A stretch of 64,000 nt of DNA from Dulcicalothrix desertica PCC 7102 (lineage in GTDB: Bacteria; Cyanobacteriota; Cyanobacteriia; Cyanobacteriales; Nostocaceae). Shown here piece by piece: positions 34,284-42,993 of the stretch. Location of the stretch: contig NZ_RSCL01000005.1 of NCBI RefSeq assembly GCF_003991905.1, positions 405,478 to 469,477 on the forward strand, given 5' to 3'. The translations under genes and the position numbers were made by a program. The notes under the pieces are model-generated. The model did no database searches. It had not been told where the DNA came from and saw only the letters and a program-made list of their open reading frames with translations. Every line of letters starts with the position of its first letter. The stretch's first letter is position 1.

Positions 34284-35663
34284 TTATGACCTATAATCAA
34301 GCTCGGAGTAATCCCAAGAGTGCATTTGTCTAAAAGGTAAGCCCATCTTTTGGAAGACGTACTTCTCTTTAATACCAGAAGCAATCAAATCAGGTTTCTT
34401 AGCCTTGACAAACTCTTCAAATTCGTATGCAGTTACGTCATCATAGATGATGGTCGCATTGTCGATGTAGTGAGTAGTACGTTTGTAGTCATCGTTGTGT
34501 GCAAACTCGTAACCTGTACCAACTACCTTGATACCGACATCTTCAAATGCAGGAACAACGTGACGAGGACGTAGACCACCAACATAAAGCATTACGGTGT
34601 TGCCTTCGAGACGAGGACGGTACTTCTTAAGAACTGCGTCCATGACAGGTTGATACTTAGCGATAACTTTTTCAGCATTAGCTTGAATTTTGTCATCGAA
34701 CTTAGCAGCAATTTCACGAAGCGATGCAGCAATTTTGGTAGGACCAAAGAAATTAAATTCCATCCAAGGCAATCCGTATGATTCCTCTAAACTACGGCAG
34801 ATGTAGTTCATCGAGCGGTAGCAGTGGATTAAAACTAACTTAGCAGCAGGTCCTTGGATAAGTTCGTTTATGGTCCCATCCCCAGACCACTGGGCCACAA
34901 CACGCAATCCCATTTCTTCGAGTAACATCCGGCTGGCCCAAGCGTCACCACCGATGTTATAATCTCCGATTAATGCAACGTCGTAAGGACCTGGTTCAAA
35001 GTCGAGTGTGTTTTCTTTCTTAGCTTTGTCAAAGTGAGGGAATACCCAGTCACGGATAGCGTCGTTAGCAATGTGGTGTCCTAAAGATTGCGAAACTCCA
35101 CGAAAACCTTCACAGCGCAAAGGAATTACAGGTTTGCCAATTTCTTTCGAGGTTTTCTTAGCTACAGCTTCGATGTCATCCCCGATAAGACCGATAGGAC
35201 ATTCAGATTGAATCGAAATACCTTTGTTGAGGGGGAAGAGTTCTTCGATTTCGTGAATGATTTTGGTGAGTTTTTTGTCACCACCAAATACGATGTCACG
35301 TTCTTGGAAGTCGGAGGTAAAGTGCATGGTACCGAAAGCATCGACACCTGTTTTACCAACATAGTAGTTACGACGACCAGACCATGACCAGTAACCGCAA
35401 CCAACAGGACCATGACTGATGTGAATCATGTCTTTGATTGGTCCCCATACCACCCCTTTAGAACCTGCGTAAGCACATCCACGAGCGGTCATTACACCAG
35501 GAACCGACTTAATGTTAGACTTAACGCCGCAATCAGCCTTGCCTTCTTCGTGTACGTTGAGGTGTTTAGCGCGTTTTTTCTTAGATTTCTCAGGGTAAGC
35601 TTCGAGGACTTCCTCAATCAACTTCTGCTGTTCTTCTACCAGATTCTTGTCAGGAGGTGTCAT
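34284..35663 (-). CDS. nifD: Nitrogenase MoFe protein alpha chain, 5' part interrupted at the nifD element site
   Basis: The first 453 codons encode NifD, the molybdenum-iron protein alpha subunit that carries FeMo-cofactor and shares the P-cluster. P-cluster cysteines C63, C89 and C155, the FeMo-co ligand C281 and the other ligand H448 (in RQMHSWDYS) are all present. After SWDYS the reading frame leaves NifD: six foreign codons (ELDYRS) and a stop replace the expected final 35-40 residues, so no complete NifD can be made from this arrangement. The break falls in GGATTACTCCG, the repeat at which the heterocyst nifD element excises in Anabaena. The complete gene should form only after excision. 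The 3' end of nifH lies 140 bp upstream, as in the normal nifHDK order. Confidence 0.95.
   Translation of the reverse strand: MTPPDKNLVEEQQKLIEEVLEAYPEKSKKKRAKHLNVHEEGKADCGVKSNIKSVPGVMTARGCAYAGSKGVVWGPIKDMIHISHGPVGCGYWSWSGRRNYYVGKTGVDAFGTMHFTSDFQERDIVFGGDKKLTKIIHEIEELFPLNKGISIQSECPIGLIGDDIEAVAKKTSKEIGKPVIPLRCEGFRGVSQSLGHHIANDAIRDWVFPHFDKAKKENTLDFEPGPYDVALIGDYNIGGDAWASRMLLEEMGLRVVAQWSGDGTINELIQGPAAKLVLIHCYRSMNYICRSLEESYGLPWMEFNFFGPTKIAASLREIAAKFDDKIQANAEKVIAKYQPVMDAVLKKYRPRLEGNTVMLYVGGLRPRHVVPAFEDVGIKVVGTGYEFAHNDDYKRTTHYIDNATIIYDDVTAYEFEEFVKAKKPDLIASGIKEKYVFQKMGLPFRQMHSWDYSELDYRS
34304..34314 (-). other. XisA-type recombination site of a nifD excision element
   Basis: The 11 bases GGATTACTCCG (minus strand), exactly at the point where the nifD reading frame is lost. 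In Anabaena PCC 7120 this same sequence is the direct repeat flanking the nifD element, cut by XisA. The partner copy next to the nifD 3' end was not seen at lower coordinates, so the element probably extends past the left edge of the window (more than 34 kb) or the partner lies elsewhere. Confidence 0.88.
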
Positions 35664-35802
35664 ATTTAGCCTCGGTTATTTGTAATTTTAGATGTGGAAA
35701 TAAGTGCGTTTTTCGGAGAGGGGGGAAAAGGGGAAGGGGAAAGGGGGAGAACTTATCTTCCTTTTCTTCCTTATTTCCTTTTCTCCTTTTTTAGATTGTC
35801 AG
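35664..35802. other. nifH-nifD spacer with purine/pyrimidine hairpin
   Basis: The spacer between the nifH stop and the nifD start. A purine run (35715-35749, GGAGAGGGGGGAAAAGGGG type) faces a pyrimidine run (35756-35789, CTTCCTTTTCTTCC type), so the nifHD transcript can form a long imperfect hairpin. Such hairpins between nifH and nifD are thought to set the higher nifH transcript level in other cyanobacteria. Confidence 0.55.
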
Positions 35803-35913
35803 TTATTTGGTAGCTTCAGCAGGCTTACCGATAATTTCTGCGTGCTTGCTGTCATCATCCAAAATACCGTATTCAATCAACAACGCTTCTAGGTCATCCA
35901 TCTCCATAGGAGT
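35803..35913 (-). pseudogene. nifH: 3' end of nifH (last 36 codons), 5' part missing
   Basis: Reading the minus strand, [20 protein letters not shown] is followed by [16 protein letters not shown] and TAA: this is the C-terminus of cyanobacterial NifH, the nitrogenase iron protein. Upstream of the ACT codon at 35911-35913 the frame becomes unrelated (DYLVFS) and soon meets a stop, while NifH should read KLTIPTP. The other 260 or so codons, with the P-loop and the cluster cysteines, are absent. It is either the 3' exon-like piece of a nifH gene split by a second excision element extending to the right, or a true deletion remnant. Confidence 0.88.
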
Positions 35914-35988
35914 GGAAAATACAAGGTAATCCCATCAAATTATCTTATCAAATAGACCAATTTCTTTCTATAACCCTTATATAGCAAC

Positions 35989-36150
35989 ATGTTTGGGCGC
36001 AGATTTGAGCAAGCAAGGACAGACGTTGCCAATTTCCGCAATGGTCTTCCAGATGATGATTTTTACACCATAACTCCGCCTGCGACCATCGAACAAGTAG
36101 AAGTTCTTGAAAGACCCGCCTCGGTGTTATTTGGCGCCGGACTTGCAATG
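35989..36150 (+). pseudogene. TonB-dependent siderophore receptor, plug fragment
   Basis: About 50 codons match the plug domain of a ferric-siderophore receptor: RTDVANFRNGLPDDDFYTIT, ATIEQVEVLERPASVLFGAG. The frame breaks just after GGCGCCGG (36132), where EPGGII should follow. Signal peptide, TonB box and barrel are missing. It is a deletion remnant at the left edge of the siderophore array. Confidence 0.75.
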
Positions 36151-36266
36151 TTGTACGTAATATACTGTAACGAATGGCGCCTTAGTCATTTATTAGCTAT
36201 TGATTATTAATGCTTAAATGATAAAATATTTCAACTATTGAAATTAACGAGATGGCAGGATAACAA

Positions 36267-36671
36267 ATGAGCCAGTTTGAAAGAGGAGCGTATCCGGGAC
36301 TACATCGTCATACGCCATTGGTAATCGCTTTAGTAGCAAGCTTGCTAGTTTTGTTCGCTTGTCTAATTAAGAGTGTTTCCTTCAGCCCCGCTGATATTCC
36401 CTTTAATCAAATATTAAGTTCATTCACTGTATTTGACGGTTCGAGAGAGCATTTGATTATCCAGACTGTGCGATTACCACGCTCAATTATTGCAATGATG
36501 GTAGGGGCGGCGATGGCTACTGCTGTTATTGGGGCGCCGTACTTTGTGTATTTATTAGTACAAAGTCGCAAAACTAGCAACGGTATCACTCCTGTAACGG
36601 ATGGTGTATGTACATCTTTTGATCCCTCTCTTGTCCCCCCCCCGAATTCGCAGGGGGTTAGGGGAGATTAA
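36267..36671 (+). pseudogene. FecCD-type iron ABC permease, internal deletion
   Basis: The first 88 residues are a normal permease N-terminus (TPLVIALVASLLVLFACLI, SFSPADIPFNQILSSF, HLIIQTVRLPRSIIAMMVGA). After AAMATA the sequence jumps in frame to the permease C-terminus VIGAPYFVYLLVQSRK, deleting about 230 residues and nearly all membrane helices. The reading frame then runs into a C-rich repeat. The junction lies at or close to a GGCGCC. Not functional as a permease. Confidence 0.78.
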
Positions 36672-36708
36672 ATCGCTTACTAATAAAATTTTTCTTAATA
36701 TAATTTAT

Positions 36709-37695
36709 ATGACGCTTTATTTACAAGAATCAGTAGATTGCTATCATTTATTATCTGGAAACTCATCTAATAATCAATTTCAAGCAAAAACTTACGAATT
36801 TCATTTACATGACCCCAAGGGAATGAGTCATGGTTGTAGACGTTGGTATCACTTGCGTCCAGGAATTTCTATTTTAATGGAGGACTATAATTTACAAGAA
36901 AATCTAGTTGTTGAAACTAACCAGATTCAAGCTTGTACTTGTTTAGAATTAGGTTTTAGTCTTTTAGGTAGTAGCACTAATAGCGATATAAGTCCAGGGC
37001 AAAATTTTGTATTGCTTGAATTGGATACTGGTGAAGCTGATTGGAAGGAATGGCAAGCCCAAGAAAGGATATTAAAATTAGATATTCATATTGAATATTC
37101 GTTATTTGAGAATTTAGTATTTCCCCATTTAGAAAAGCTACCTGCAAATTTTATAAAAATCATTGAACAAGCAGATGAAGATATTAATTATTTCCAACTT
37201 AGCAATACGACACCTGAAATTAGAACTATCTTACATCAAATTTTAAATTGTCCATACCAAGCTTTAACAAAACAACTTTATTTAGAAGGTAAAGTATTAG
37301 AATTAATGGCGTTGCGTTTGGAAGAACTGCAATCTCCAAAATTAAATTCAACTGTCACTCTGAAACCAGAACAAATCGATAGTATTTATCAGGCAAGAGA
37401 TATTCTTATTCAGAATTTCACTAACCCACCAACATTATTGGCGTTAGCGCGGCAAGTCAATCTCAATGATTGTACGCTTAAAAAAGGTTTTAAGCAAATA
37501 TTCGGTACAACTGTGTTTGGTTATTTACATGATTATCGAATGGAACGCGCGAAAGAGTTACTACTGGACGCGAAGTTGACGGTAAATCAAGTTGTACAAA
37601 GTGTTGGGTATGCTAGTCGTAGCGCTTTTATAACAGCTTTTTGCAAAAAGTTTGGCGTCAGTCCTAGTATTTATTCTAGAAAACATTCCGTTTAA
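36709..37695 (+). CDS. AraC-family regulator (PchR-like)
   Basis: A 328-residue regulator of the type that activates siderophore uptake genes when the ferric siderophore is present. The N-terminal 220 residues are the PchR-like sensor region (FHLHDPKGMSHGCRRWYHL, ISILMEDYNLQENLVVE). The C-terminal AraC DNA-binding domain has both helix-turn-helix units (NDCTLKKGFKQIFGTTVFGY, LTVNQVVQSVGYASRSAFI). I chose the ATG at 36709; the open frame extends back to 36601 only by translating a C-rich repeat. A tandem direct repeat at its 3' end is a likely binding site for activating the receptor gene downstream. Confidence 0.9.
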   Translation: MTLYLQESVDCYHLLSGNSSNNQFQAKTYEFHLHDPKGMSHGCRRWYHLRPGISILMEDYNLQENLVVETNQIQACTCLELGFSLLGSSTNSDISPGQNFVLLELDTGEADWKEWQAQERILKLDIHIEYSLFENLVFPHLEKLPANFIKIIEQADEDINYFQLSNTTPEIRTILHQILNCPYQALTKQLYLEGKVLELMALRLEELQSPKLNSTVTLKPEQIDSIYQARDILIQNFTNPPTLLALARQVNLNDCTLKKGFKQIFGTTVFGYLHDYRMERAKELLLDAKLTVNQVVQSVGYASRSAFITAFCKKFGVSPSIYSRKHSV

Positions 37696-37722
37696 AGAAC
37701 AAAAAATTCCGTCTGGAGAACA
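37685..37722 (+). promoter_or_regulatory. Tandem direct-repeat operator for the AraC regulator
   Basis: Two direct repeats, ATTCCGTTTAAAGAACA (37685-37701) and ATTCCGTCTGGAGAACA (37706-37722), spaced 21 bp, i.e. two helical turns. AraC-family activators bind such tandem sites. The first overlaps the stop codon of the AraC gene; the pair lies 150 bp upstream of the TonB receptor gene. Confidence 0.65.
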
Positions 37723-37871
37723 TACCGGACTTCAGCTTTTCCCCTACTTGCCGTAAGATTACTGAGAATACTTACTAATAAAGTAGTTTGTAGTTCAAAA
37801 AACTATTCTCGTATCAATTATCTGGTGGGTTCAGTTACGGGCAAGTAGTGTTATTTGATGTGGGGAGATAA

Positions 37872-40409
37872 ATGAAGTTAGATAAATTGTTTCAAAGCCT
37901 GCTGCTGACAAGTGCTATTGCTTTTTCGATTGGGACTCCTGCACGAGCAGACATCAAAGTTCCTCGAACTTTGGCACAAACATCAACACCAACCCTTCCC
38001 CAAGGAAATGTTGTCAAAATTACAGGAGTCAAAGCAAACCCCACTGAGAAAGGGGTGGAGGTGATTTTAGAGACTCGCGAAGGTGAACGACTACAAGTTG
38101 CCAATCGTAGCACGGGTAATAATTTTGTTGCCGATATTACGGGTGGACAATTGCAATTAGCTAACGGTGATACTTTTACCTTTCGCTCTGAAAAACCACT
38201 GGTGGGAATTGTTGAGATAACGGTTGTAAATTTTGATGCAAATACTGTAAGAGTGACGGTAGTTGGTGAGAAGGCTTTACCTACAGTTGAGTTATTTGAT
38301 GATAATTCAGGGTTGATTTTTGCAGTAGCAGAAGCATCCGTGGCGCCGCAAACACCATCCGCATTGCCCGCAGAGGAAAAGCCAACAACTGAGACACCGC
38401 AAGAGCAACCCGCAGCCCAACAGGATAATCCGATTGAGTTGGTGGTGACGGGGGAGCTAGATGGATATCGCGTACCCAATGCATCAACTGCGACCAAAAC
38501 CGATACACCTTTGCGAGATATTCCTGGTTCAATTCAAGTTATCCCGCGTCAAATATTAGAAGACCAAAATACGACGCGGATACAAGATGCATTACAGAAT
38601 GTCAGTAGCGTAAATAGGCAAGGGAACTACGGAGGAACCGATGCAGGAGGATACAACATTCGTGGCTTTGCTCAAGAGGGAAATTTTCGCAATGGTCTTG
38701 CTGACAATGACTTCTTTTCCTCGGTAGATACTGCTAACATTGAACGTATTGAGGTTCTCAAAGGACCAGCCTCTGTTCTATTTGGTCAGGTTGAACCGGG
38801 AGGAATTATCAATGTTGTCACGAAACAACCCCTTAGCACTCCCTATTATTCAGCTGACTTTAGTGCAGGCAATTATGCGTTCTATCGCCCTAGTTTTGAT
38901 ATTTCTGGTCCTCTCACAAGTGATGGCTCACTTTTATATCGGCTGAATGTGGCTTATCAAAATGCAGGGAGTTTTCGAGATTTTAACTTTACCGAACGTG
39001 TGTTTGTGGCGCCTGTAATTACCTGGAATATTAGTGAGCGCAGTTCATTAACTTTTGATTTTGAATACCAGAACAATAATTACCTCTTCGATCGCGGACT
39101 TCCTTCAGTTGGAGACAGACCAGCTGCTATCCCCATTAATCGCTTTATTGGTCTTCCTGAAAGTATTTATGATGATAGCACTTTACGTGCTGGCTATAGA
39201 TTTGAGCATCAATTTAGCAAGGACTGGCAGCTTCGCAATGCTTTTTCCTTTGTATTTGGCAAATCAGCAGGCACTTATGCCATTGGTGGTTATGAACTAA
39301 TTGATGACCAATTTAGTCCAATATACGTGGGTCGTGATAACTTCTCACGAGAAACCTATACAATTCAAACAGAATTAGTTGGACGGTTCAATACAGGTTC
39401 GATTGTCCATCAACCTTTATTTGGGGTGGAGTTAAGACGAAATGTGTGGGAGTATAATTCATTCGATGTGCCAGACCCCATACTGCTAGACATTTTTAAT
39501 CCTAATTATGATGTTGACTTTCCTGCCATACCTGATGAAAAAACTAGCTCTTACACAACTCGTAGAGATACCCTAGGAATTTACCTCCAAGATCAAATTA
39601 CTTTCGCAGATAATTTGAAGCTCTTGGTTGGCGGTCGCTTTGATGCCTTCCAACGGAACGAAGACTTTGGAACACCTGATGAGGAATCCCTCAGCGCTTT
39701 TAGTCCCCGTGTTGGTATCGTTTATCAGCCAATTAAACCAATTTCTCTTTATGCCAGCTACACTCAATCTTTTCAACCCGATAGATTTCTCGGTCGCTCT
39801 GCCACAAGTGACCCCTTTAAGCCAACAAGAGGGACGCAATATGAAGTTGGTATTAAGGGAGACATTAACGAAAAACTTTCAGCAACCCTAGCAGCCTATC
39901 AAATTACCAAAACAAATGTTGTCACACTTGACCCCAACAATCCAGATTTCTCTGTGCAGGTGGGGGAACAGAGAAGCAGAGGTATTGAATTAGACATTAG
40001 CGGCGAAATTCTTCCAGGTTGGAGCATTATTACATCCTATGCCTACACCGATGCGATTACCACACAAGACAATAACATTCCCGTTGGCAATCAGCTAATT
40101 AATGTTCCCACACACGCTGCGAGTTTGTGGACAACTTATGAACTTCAAAACGGTAATTTAAAAGGTTTGGGCTTTAGTTTGGGACTTTACTATGTAGGAG
40201 AGAGAAATGCCGACCTGGAAAATACAAGCATCCTGCCCAGCTATTTTAGAACCGATTCAGCTATCTATTACAAGCGGGATAACTGGAGGTTAGCACTGAA
40301 TTTTCGGAATCTTTTTAATCAAACTTACTATGAAACTTCTCAATCCAGAGATATAATTTATCCCGGCGCCCCTTTTACTGTGATTGGCTCGTTTTCGATT
40401 CAGTTCTGA
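37872..40409 (+). CDS. TonB-dependent ferric-siderophore receptor with AMIN domain
   Basis: An 845-residue outer-membrane receptor. The signal peptide ends near residue 27 (GTPARA). Residues 45-145 form an AMIN domain (VKITGVKANPTEKGVEVILE, TVRVTVVGEKALPTVELFDD), as is common in cyanobacterial receptors. A Pro/Glu-rich linker and a TonB-box-like stretch (IELVVTGE) precede the plug domain (RDIPGSIQVIPRQILEDQ, NIERIEVLKGPASVLFGQVE). The 22-strand barrel ends with aromatic FSIQF. It imports an Fe-siderophore using TonB energy; the siderophore is not predictable. Likely regulated by the upstream AraC protein and by iron. Confidence 0.95.
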   Translation: MKLDKLFQSLLLTSAIAFSIGTPARADIKVPRTLAQTSTPTLPQGNVVKITGVKANPTEKGVEVILETREGERLQVANRSTGNNFVADITGGQLQLANGDTFTFRSEKPLVGIVEITVVNFDANTVRVTVVGEKALPTVELFDDNSGLIFAVAEASVAPQTPSALPAEEKPTTETPQEQPAAQQDNPIELVVTGELDGYRVPNASTATKTDTPLRDIPGSIQVIPRQILEDQNTTRIQDALQNVSSVNRQGNYGGTDAGGYNIRGFAQEGNFRNGLADNDFFSSVDTANIERIEVLKGPASVLFGQVEPGGIINVVTKQPLSTPYYSADFSAGNYAFYRPSFDISGPLTSDGSLLYRLNVAYQNAGSFRDFNFTERVFVAPVITWNISERSSLTFDFEYQNNNYLFDRGLPSVGDRPAAIPINRFIGLPESIYDDSTLRAGYRFEHQFSKDWQLRNAFSFVFGKSAGTYAIGGYELIDDQFSPIYVGRDNFSRETYTIQTELVGRFNTGSIVHQPLFGVELRRNVWEYNSFDVPDPILLDIFNPNYDVDFPAIPDEKTSSYTTRRDTLGIYLQDQITFADNLKLLVGGRFDAFQRNEDFGTPDEESLSAFSPRVGIVYQPIKPISLYASYTQSFQPDRFLGRSATSDPFKPTRGTQYEVGIKGDINEKLSATLAAYQITKTNVVTLDPNNPDFSVQVGEQRSRGIELDISGEILPGWSIITSYAYTDAITTQDNNIPVGNQLINVPTHAASLWTTYELQNGNLKGLGFSLGLYYVGERNADLENTSILPSYFRTDSAIYYKRDNWRLALNFRNLFNQTYYETSQSRDIIYPGAPFTVIGSFSIQF

Positions 40410-40432
40410 TCTTGATATTTGTTTAGCTGATA

Positions 40433-41488
40433 ATGTTTTCCAAAATATACCACCAGGCAATTACCTATTTATATAGATACATTAGCTGGGTTTTAATCGT
40501 AGCCATCTTGATTACTGCTTGTCAAGGTGGTATTTTTCACAACCCTAGTTTAAAAAGTGGGCTATTGCCATCTACTGATTGTCGAGTTGTGGAACACGCG
40601 GTTGGGAAAACAAAGATTTGTGGCAAACCCCAGAAGATAGCGGTTCTCGAACCAAAGATATTGAGTATGATGCTAGCCCTAGATGTACAACCTTCTGCTT
40701 ACGCGGATGCTTATTTGTTAAGATTACGCCAATTCAGTAACCCTAGCCAACAAATTCCCTACCTAGGTAGTTTTGTTACCAGCCAGCCAATTAATTTAGG
40801 AGAGCGTAACAATCCCTCTCTAGAAAGTTTGACTTTACTCAAACCAGATTTGATTCTAGGCTTAAATTCTCAGGAAAATCAATTATTCTCTTCTATTGCT
40901 CCGACTGTGTTGATAGATAATGAGGAAAATTGGCAGGACAACATTAAAATTGTCGCCAAAGCACTTGATAGTCAAAAAAACATACCGTCAATTATTACCC
41001 TACAAGAACAACAACTTCAGAAAGTTCGCACTCAATTGGCGCCTCTCGTCAACACTCACCCACGGGTTTTAAATATTACTTGTAGTCAATCGATGAACTA
41101 TATAGAAGTTATATACAACGGAGATACGATTAAACTTCTAGAAAAAATAGGATTTAAACCTGTATTGCTGGCAGATGTAGAACGAAAACTAGGAGCCAGA
41201 CCACAGATTAACCTAGAAACACTTTCTCAATTAGATGCTGATATCGTAATTATTAGTACCTGGGTTGATAATTGGGACGGTAAATCTACTTATACGGTTC
41301 CCTTTCAAGAACTAAAGCAAAAATGGTCTAAAAATCCTCTTTTGCACAATTCACGAGCATGGAAAGAGGGACGAGTTTACTTTGTTGACTACACACTATG
41401 GGGTGGTGTGATTGGTCCACCTATCGGTAATTCTCTCATACTAAAGCAACTACCCTCACTTTTACTTTCACACTCCTTGTTCAACTAA
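40433..41488 (+). CDS. Ferric-siderophore ABC substrate-binding lipoprotein (FecB/FhuD type)
   Basis: A 351-residue periplasmic binding protein. The lipobox LITAC places the lipidated cysteine at residue 30. The body shows the class III binding-protein plan: KIAVLEPKILSMMLALDVQP, LTLLKPDLILGLN, IAPTVLIDNEENWQDNI, LDADIVIISTW, then the C-terminal KWSKNPLLHNSRAWKEGRVY. It hands the siderophore from the receptor to an inner-membrane permease. It lies 23 bp after the receptor gene, so they are co-transcribed. The FecCD permease expected nearby is only a remnant. Confidence 0.9.
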   Translation: MFSKIYHQAITYLYRYISWVLIVAILITACQGGIFHNPSLKSGLLPSTDCRVVEHAVGKTKICGKPQKIAVLEPKILSMMLALDVQPSAYADAYLLRLRQFSNPSQQIPYLGSFVTSQPINLGERNNPSLESLTLLKPDLILGLNSQENQLFSSIAPTVLIDNEENWQDNIKIVAKALDSQKNIPSIITLQEQQLQKVRTQLAPLVNTHPRVLNITCSQSMNYIEVIYNGDTIKLLEKIGFKPVLLADVERKLGARPQINLETLSQLDADIVIISTWVDNWDGKSTYTVPFQELKQKWSKNPLLHNSRAWKEGRVYFVDYTLWGGVIGPPIGNSLILKQLPSLLLSHSLFN

Positions 41489-41567
41489 GTCAAAAATAAT
41501 GATATTGTTTTTCAATAAGCAGAAGATAACCTGTCCCTCTACCCTTATCTGAACAAACAAGGTAAAT

Positions 41568-42908
41568 ATGGCTCTAACTATCTCGGTAGAAGAATTTTAC
41601 AATCAAATTTTTCAAGTCGAAGAGAACAACATTTCGCCATACCAAACTGTTGAAATACCGCTCAATGACCCAAAGAAACTGAGTCAAGGGTATCGTCGGT
41701 CAATTGAGATTTGTCCCGGACTTGATTTTTTAATTGATGACTATACGTTGCAAGAAGATTTAACCGTTGAAGTTGCAGATGGTACACCTGGGTCAGACTT
41801 AGAGTTAAGCTTCAGCATTTTAGGCGATAACTATTGTGAAAACACTCCTTGTGGGCAAAATTTTTTGTCGTCTGGGTGGTCTTTGGGGGAAGGGGGTTTA
41901 TTCAAATGGCAAGCAGGTTCACGCATTCTCAAATTTGATATCCATCTTGAAGTCCCGTTTTTCCAAGCCCTTATTGCTAATGAAATTGAGCAGTTACCGC
42001 AACAAATGCGACGTGTAATGGATGTGGAAGGAGAACCAGATTATTGTCATTTTGCGAAAACCACTCCAGCGATGCAAAATCTGATAAATCAAATTTTTAA
42101 TTGTCCGTATCAGGGAATTACGAGAAGATTGTATTTGGAAAGTAAAGCATTAGAACTAATTGCGCTACGCTTGGAACAAATTAAAAGTGATTCATCTAGA
42201 AATATATCCAGCAGTCTTAAACCTGATGATGTTGACCGCATTTATAGTGCCAGAGATATTTTAATTAACAATCTTGACAAACCACCCTCATTACCCCAAA
42301 AAGTTGATAACTACGAAATTGGTGTTCGTGGCAATTGGAATAATTTTCAAGCATCAATAGCTGGGTTCTACAGTGAATCTGAACTAGGAACAACATTGGT
42401 TGAAAACCCTGCTTTACCTGGCACTTTACTTTTGGCACGGGCGCCGCAACGAAACTACGGTGTTGAAGCAGCAATAGATTGGCAGGCAACAAAAAGCTGG
42501 CAACTAGGAGGTTCATTTACTTGGCAAGAAGGTGAAAACGATATTGATGGGGATGGAAATTATCAAGCACTTAACTCCGGTGAAGTATCACCAATCAAAC
42601 TGACCGCATATCTCCAAAATCAAACAACCCCTGGTTGGCGCAACCGCTTACAAGCATTATATGTGGGCGACCGCAATAGAGGTTTTGAAGATGGTTCAGA
42701 TAATGGGCCAATCAGAAGTTATTTTGTATTGGACTACATCAGCAGCATTAAAATAGGCGCCGGAACCATAGATATAGGAGTTGAAAATTTACTTAATAAT
42801 CAATACACCCCAGCACTCAATCAGTTTCAAGGCGATTTTCTAGGTAATTCCTACAGGTTCCCTGCTAGGGGTACAACACTTCGCTTAAATTACCGTATCA
42901 ATTGGTAA
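41568..42908 (+). CDS. In-frame chimera: AraC sensor region fused to TonB receptor barrel end
   Basis: A 446-residue frame made of two genes. Residues 1-243 match the PchR-like AraC sensor region (IPLNDPKKLSQGYRRSIEIC, LDFLIDDYTLQEDLTVEVAD, ALELIALRLEQIKSDS, RDILINNLDKPPSL). At about 42295 the sequence changes without a frameshift to the C-terminal third of a TonB-dependent receptor (KVDNYEIGVRGNWNNFQASI, RNYGVEAAIDWQATKSWQLG, ending RGTTLRLNYRINW). The DNA-binding domain and the signal peptide, plug and most of the barrel are deleted. A stable function is doubtful; I regard it as a deletion product that happens to stay open. Confidence 0.85.
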   Translation: MALTISVEEFYNQIFQVEENNISPYQTVEIPLNDPKKLSQGYRRSIEICPGLDFLIDDYTLQEDLTVEVADGTPGSDLELSFSILGDNYCENTPCGQNFLSSGWSLGEGGLFKWQAGSRILKFDIHLEVPFFQALIANEIEQLPQQMRRVMDVEGEPDYCHFAKTTPAMQNLINQIFNCPYQGITRRLYLESKALELIALRLEQIKSDSSRNISSSLKPDDVDRIYSARDILINNLDKPPSLPQKVDNYEIGVRGNWNNFQASIAGFYSESELGTTLVENPALPGTLLLARAPQRNYGVEAAIDWQATKSWQLGGSFTWQEGENDIDGDGNYQALNSGEVSPIKLTAYLQNQTTPGWRNRLQALYVGDRNRGFEDGSDNGPIRSYFVLDYISSIKIGAGTIDIGVENLLNNQYTPALNQFQGDFLGNSYRFPARGTTLRLNYRINW

Positions 42909-42993
42909 TAAATAGTTGAATCCCCCCAAATCATCGGTGGGTTAAGGGGGATCAAATTTTCATCATGATTAAACTCTCCAGCAGCAAGGTAAC

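Noticed and set aside
37892..38497. 201-codon minus-strand frame
   Set aside because: Antisense shadow of the AMIN/TonB receptor gene.
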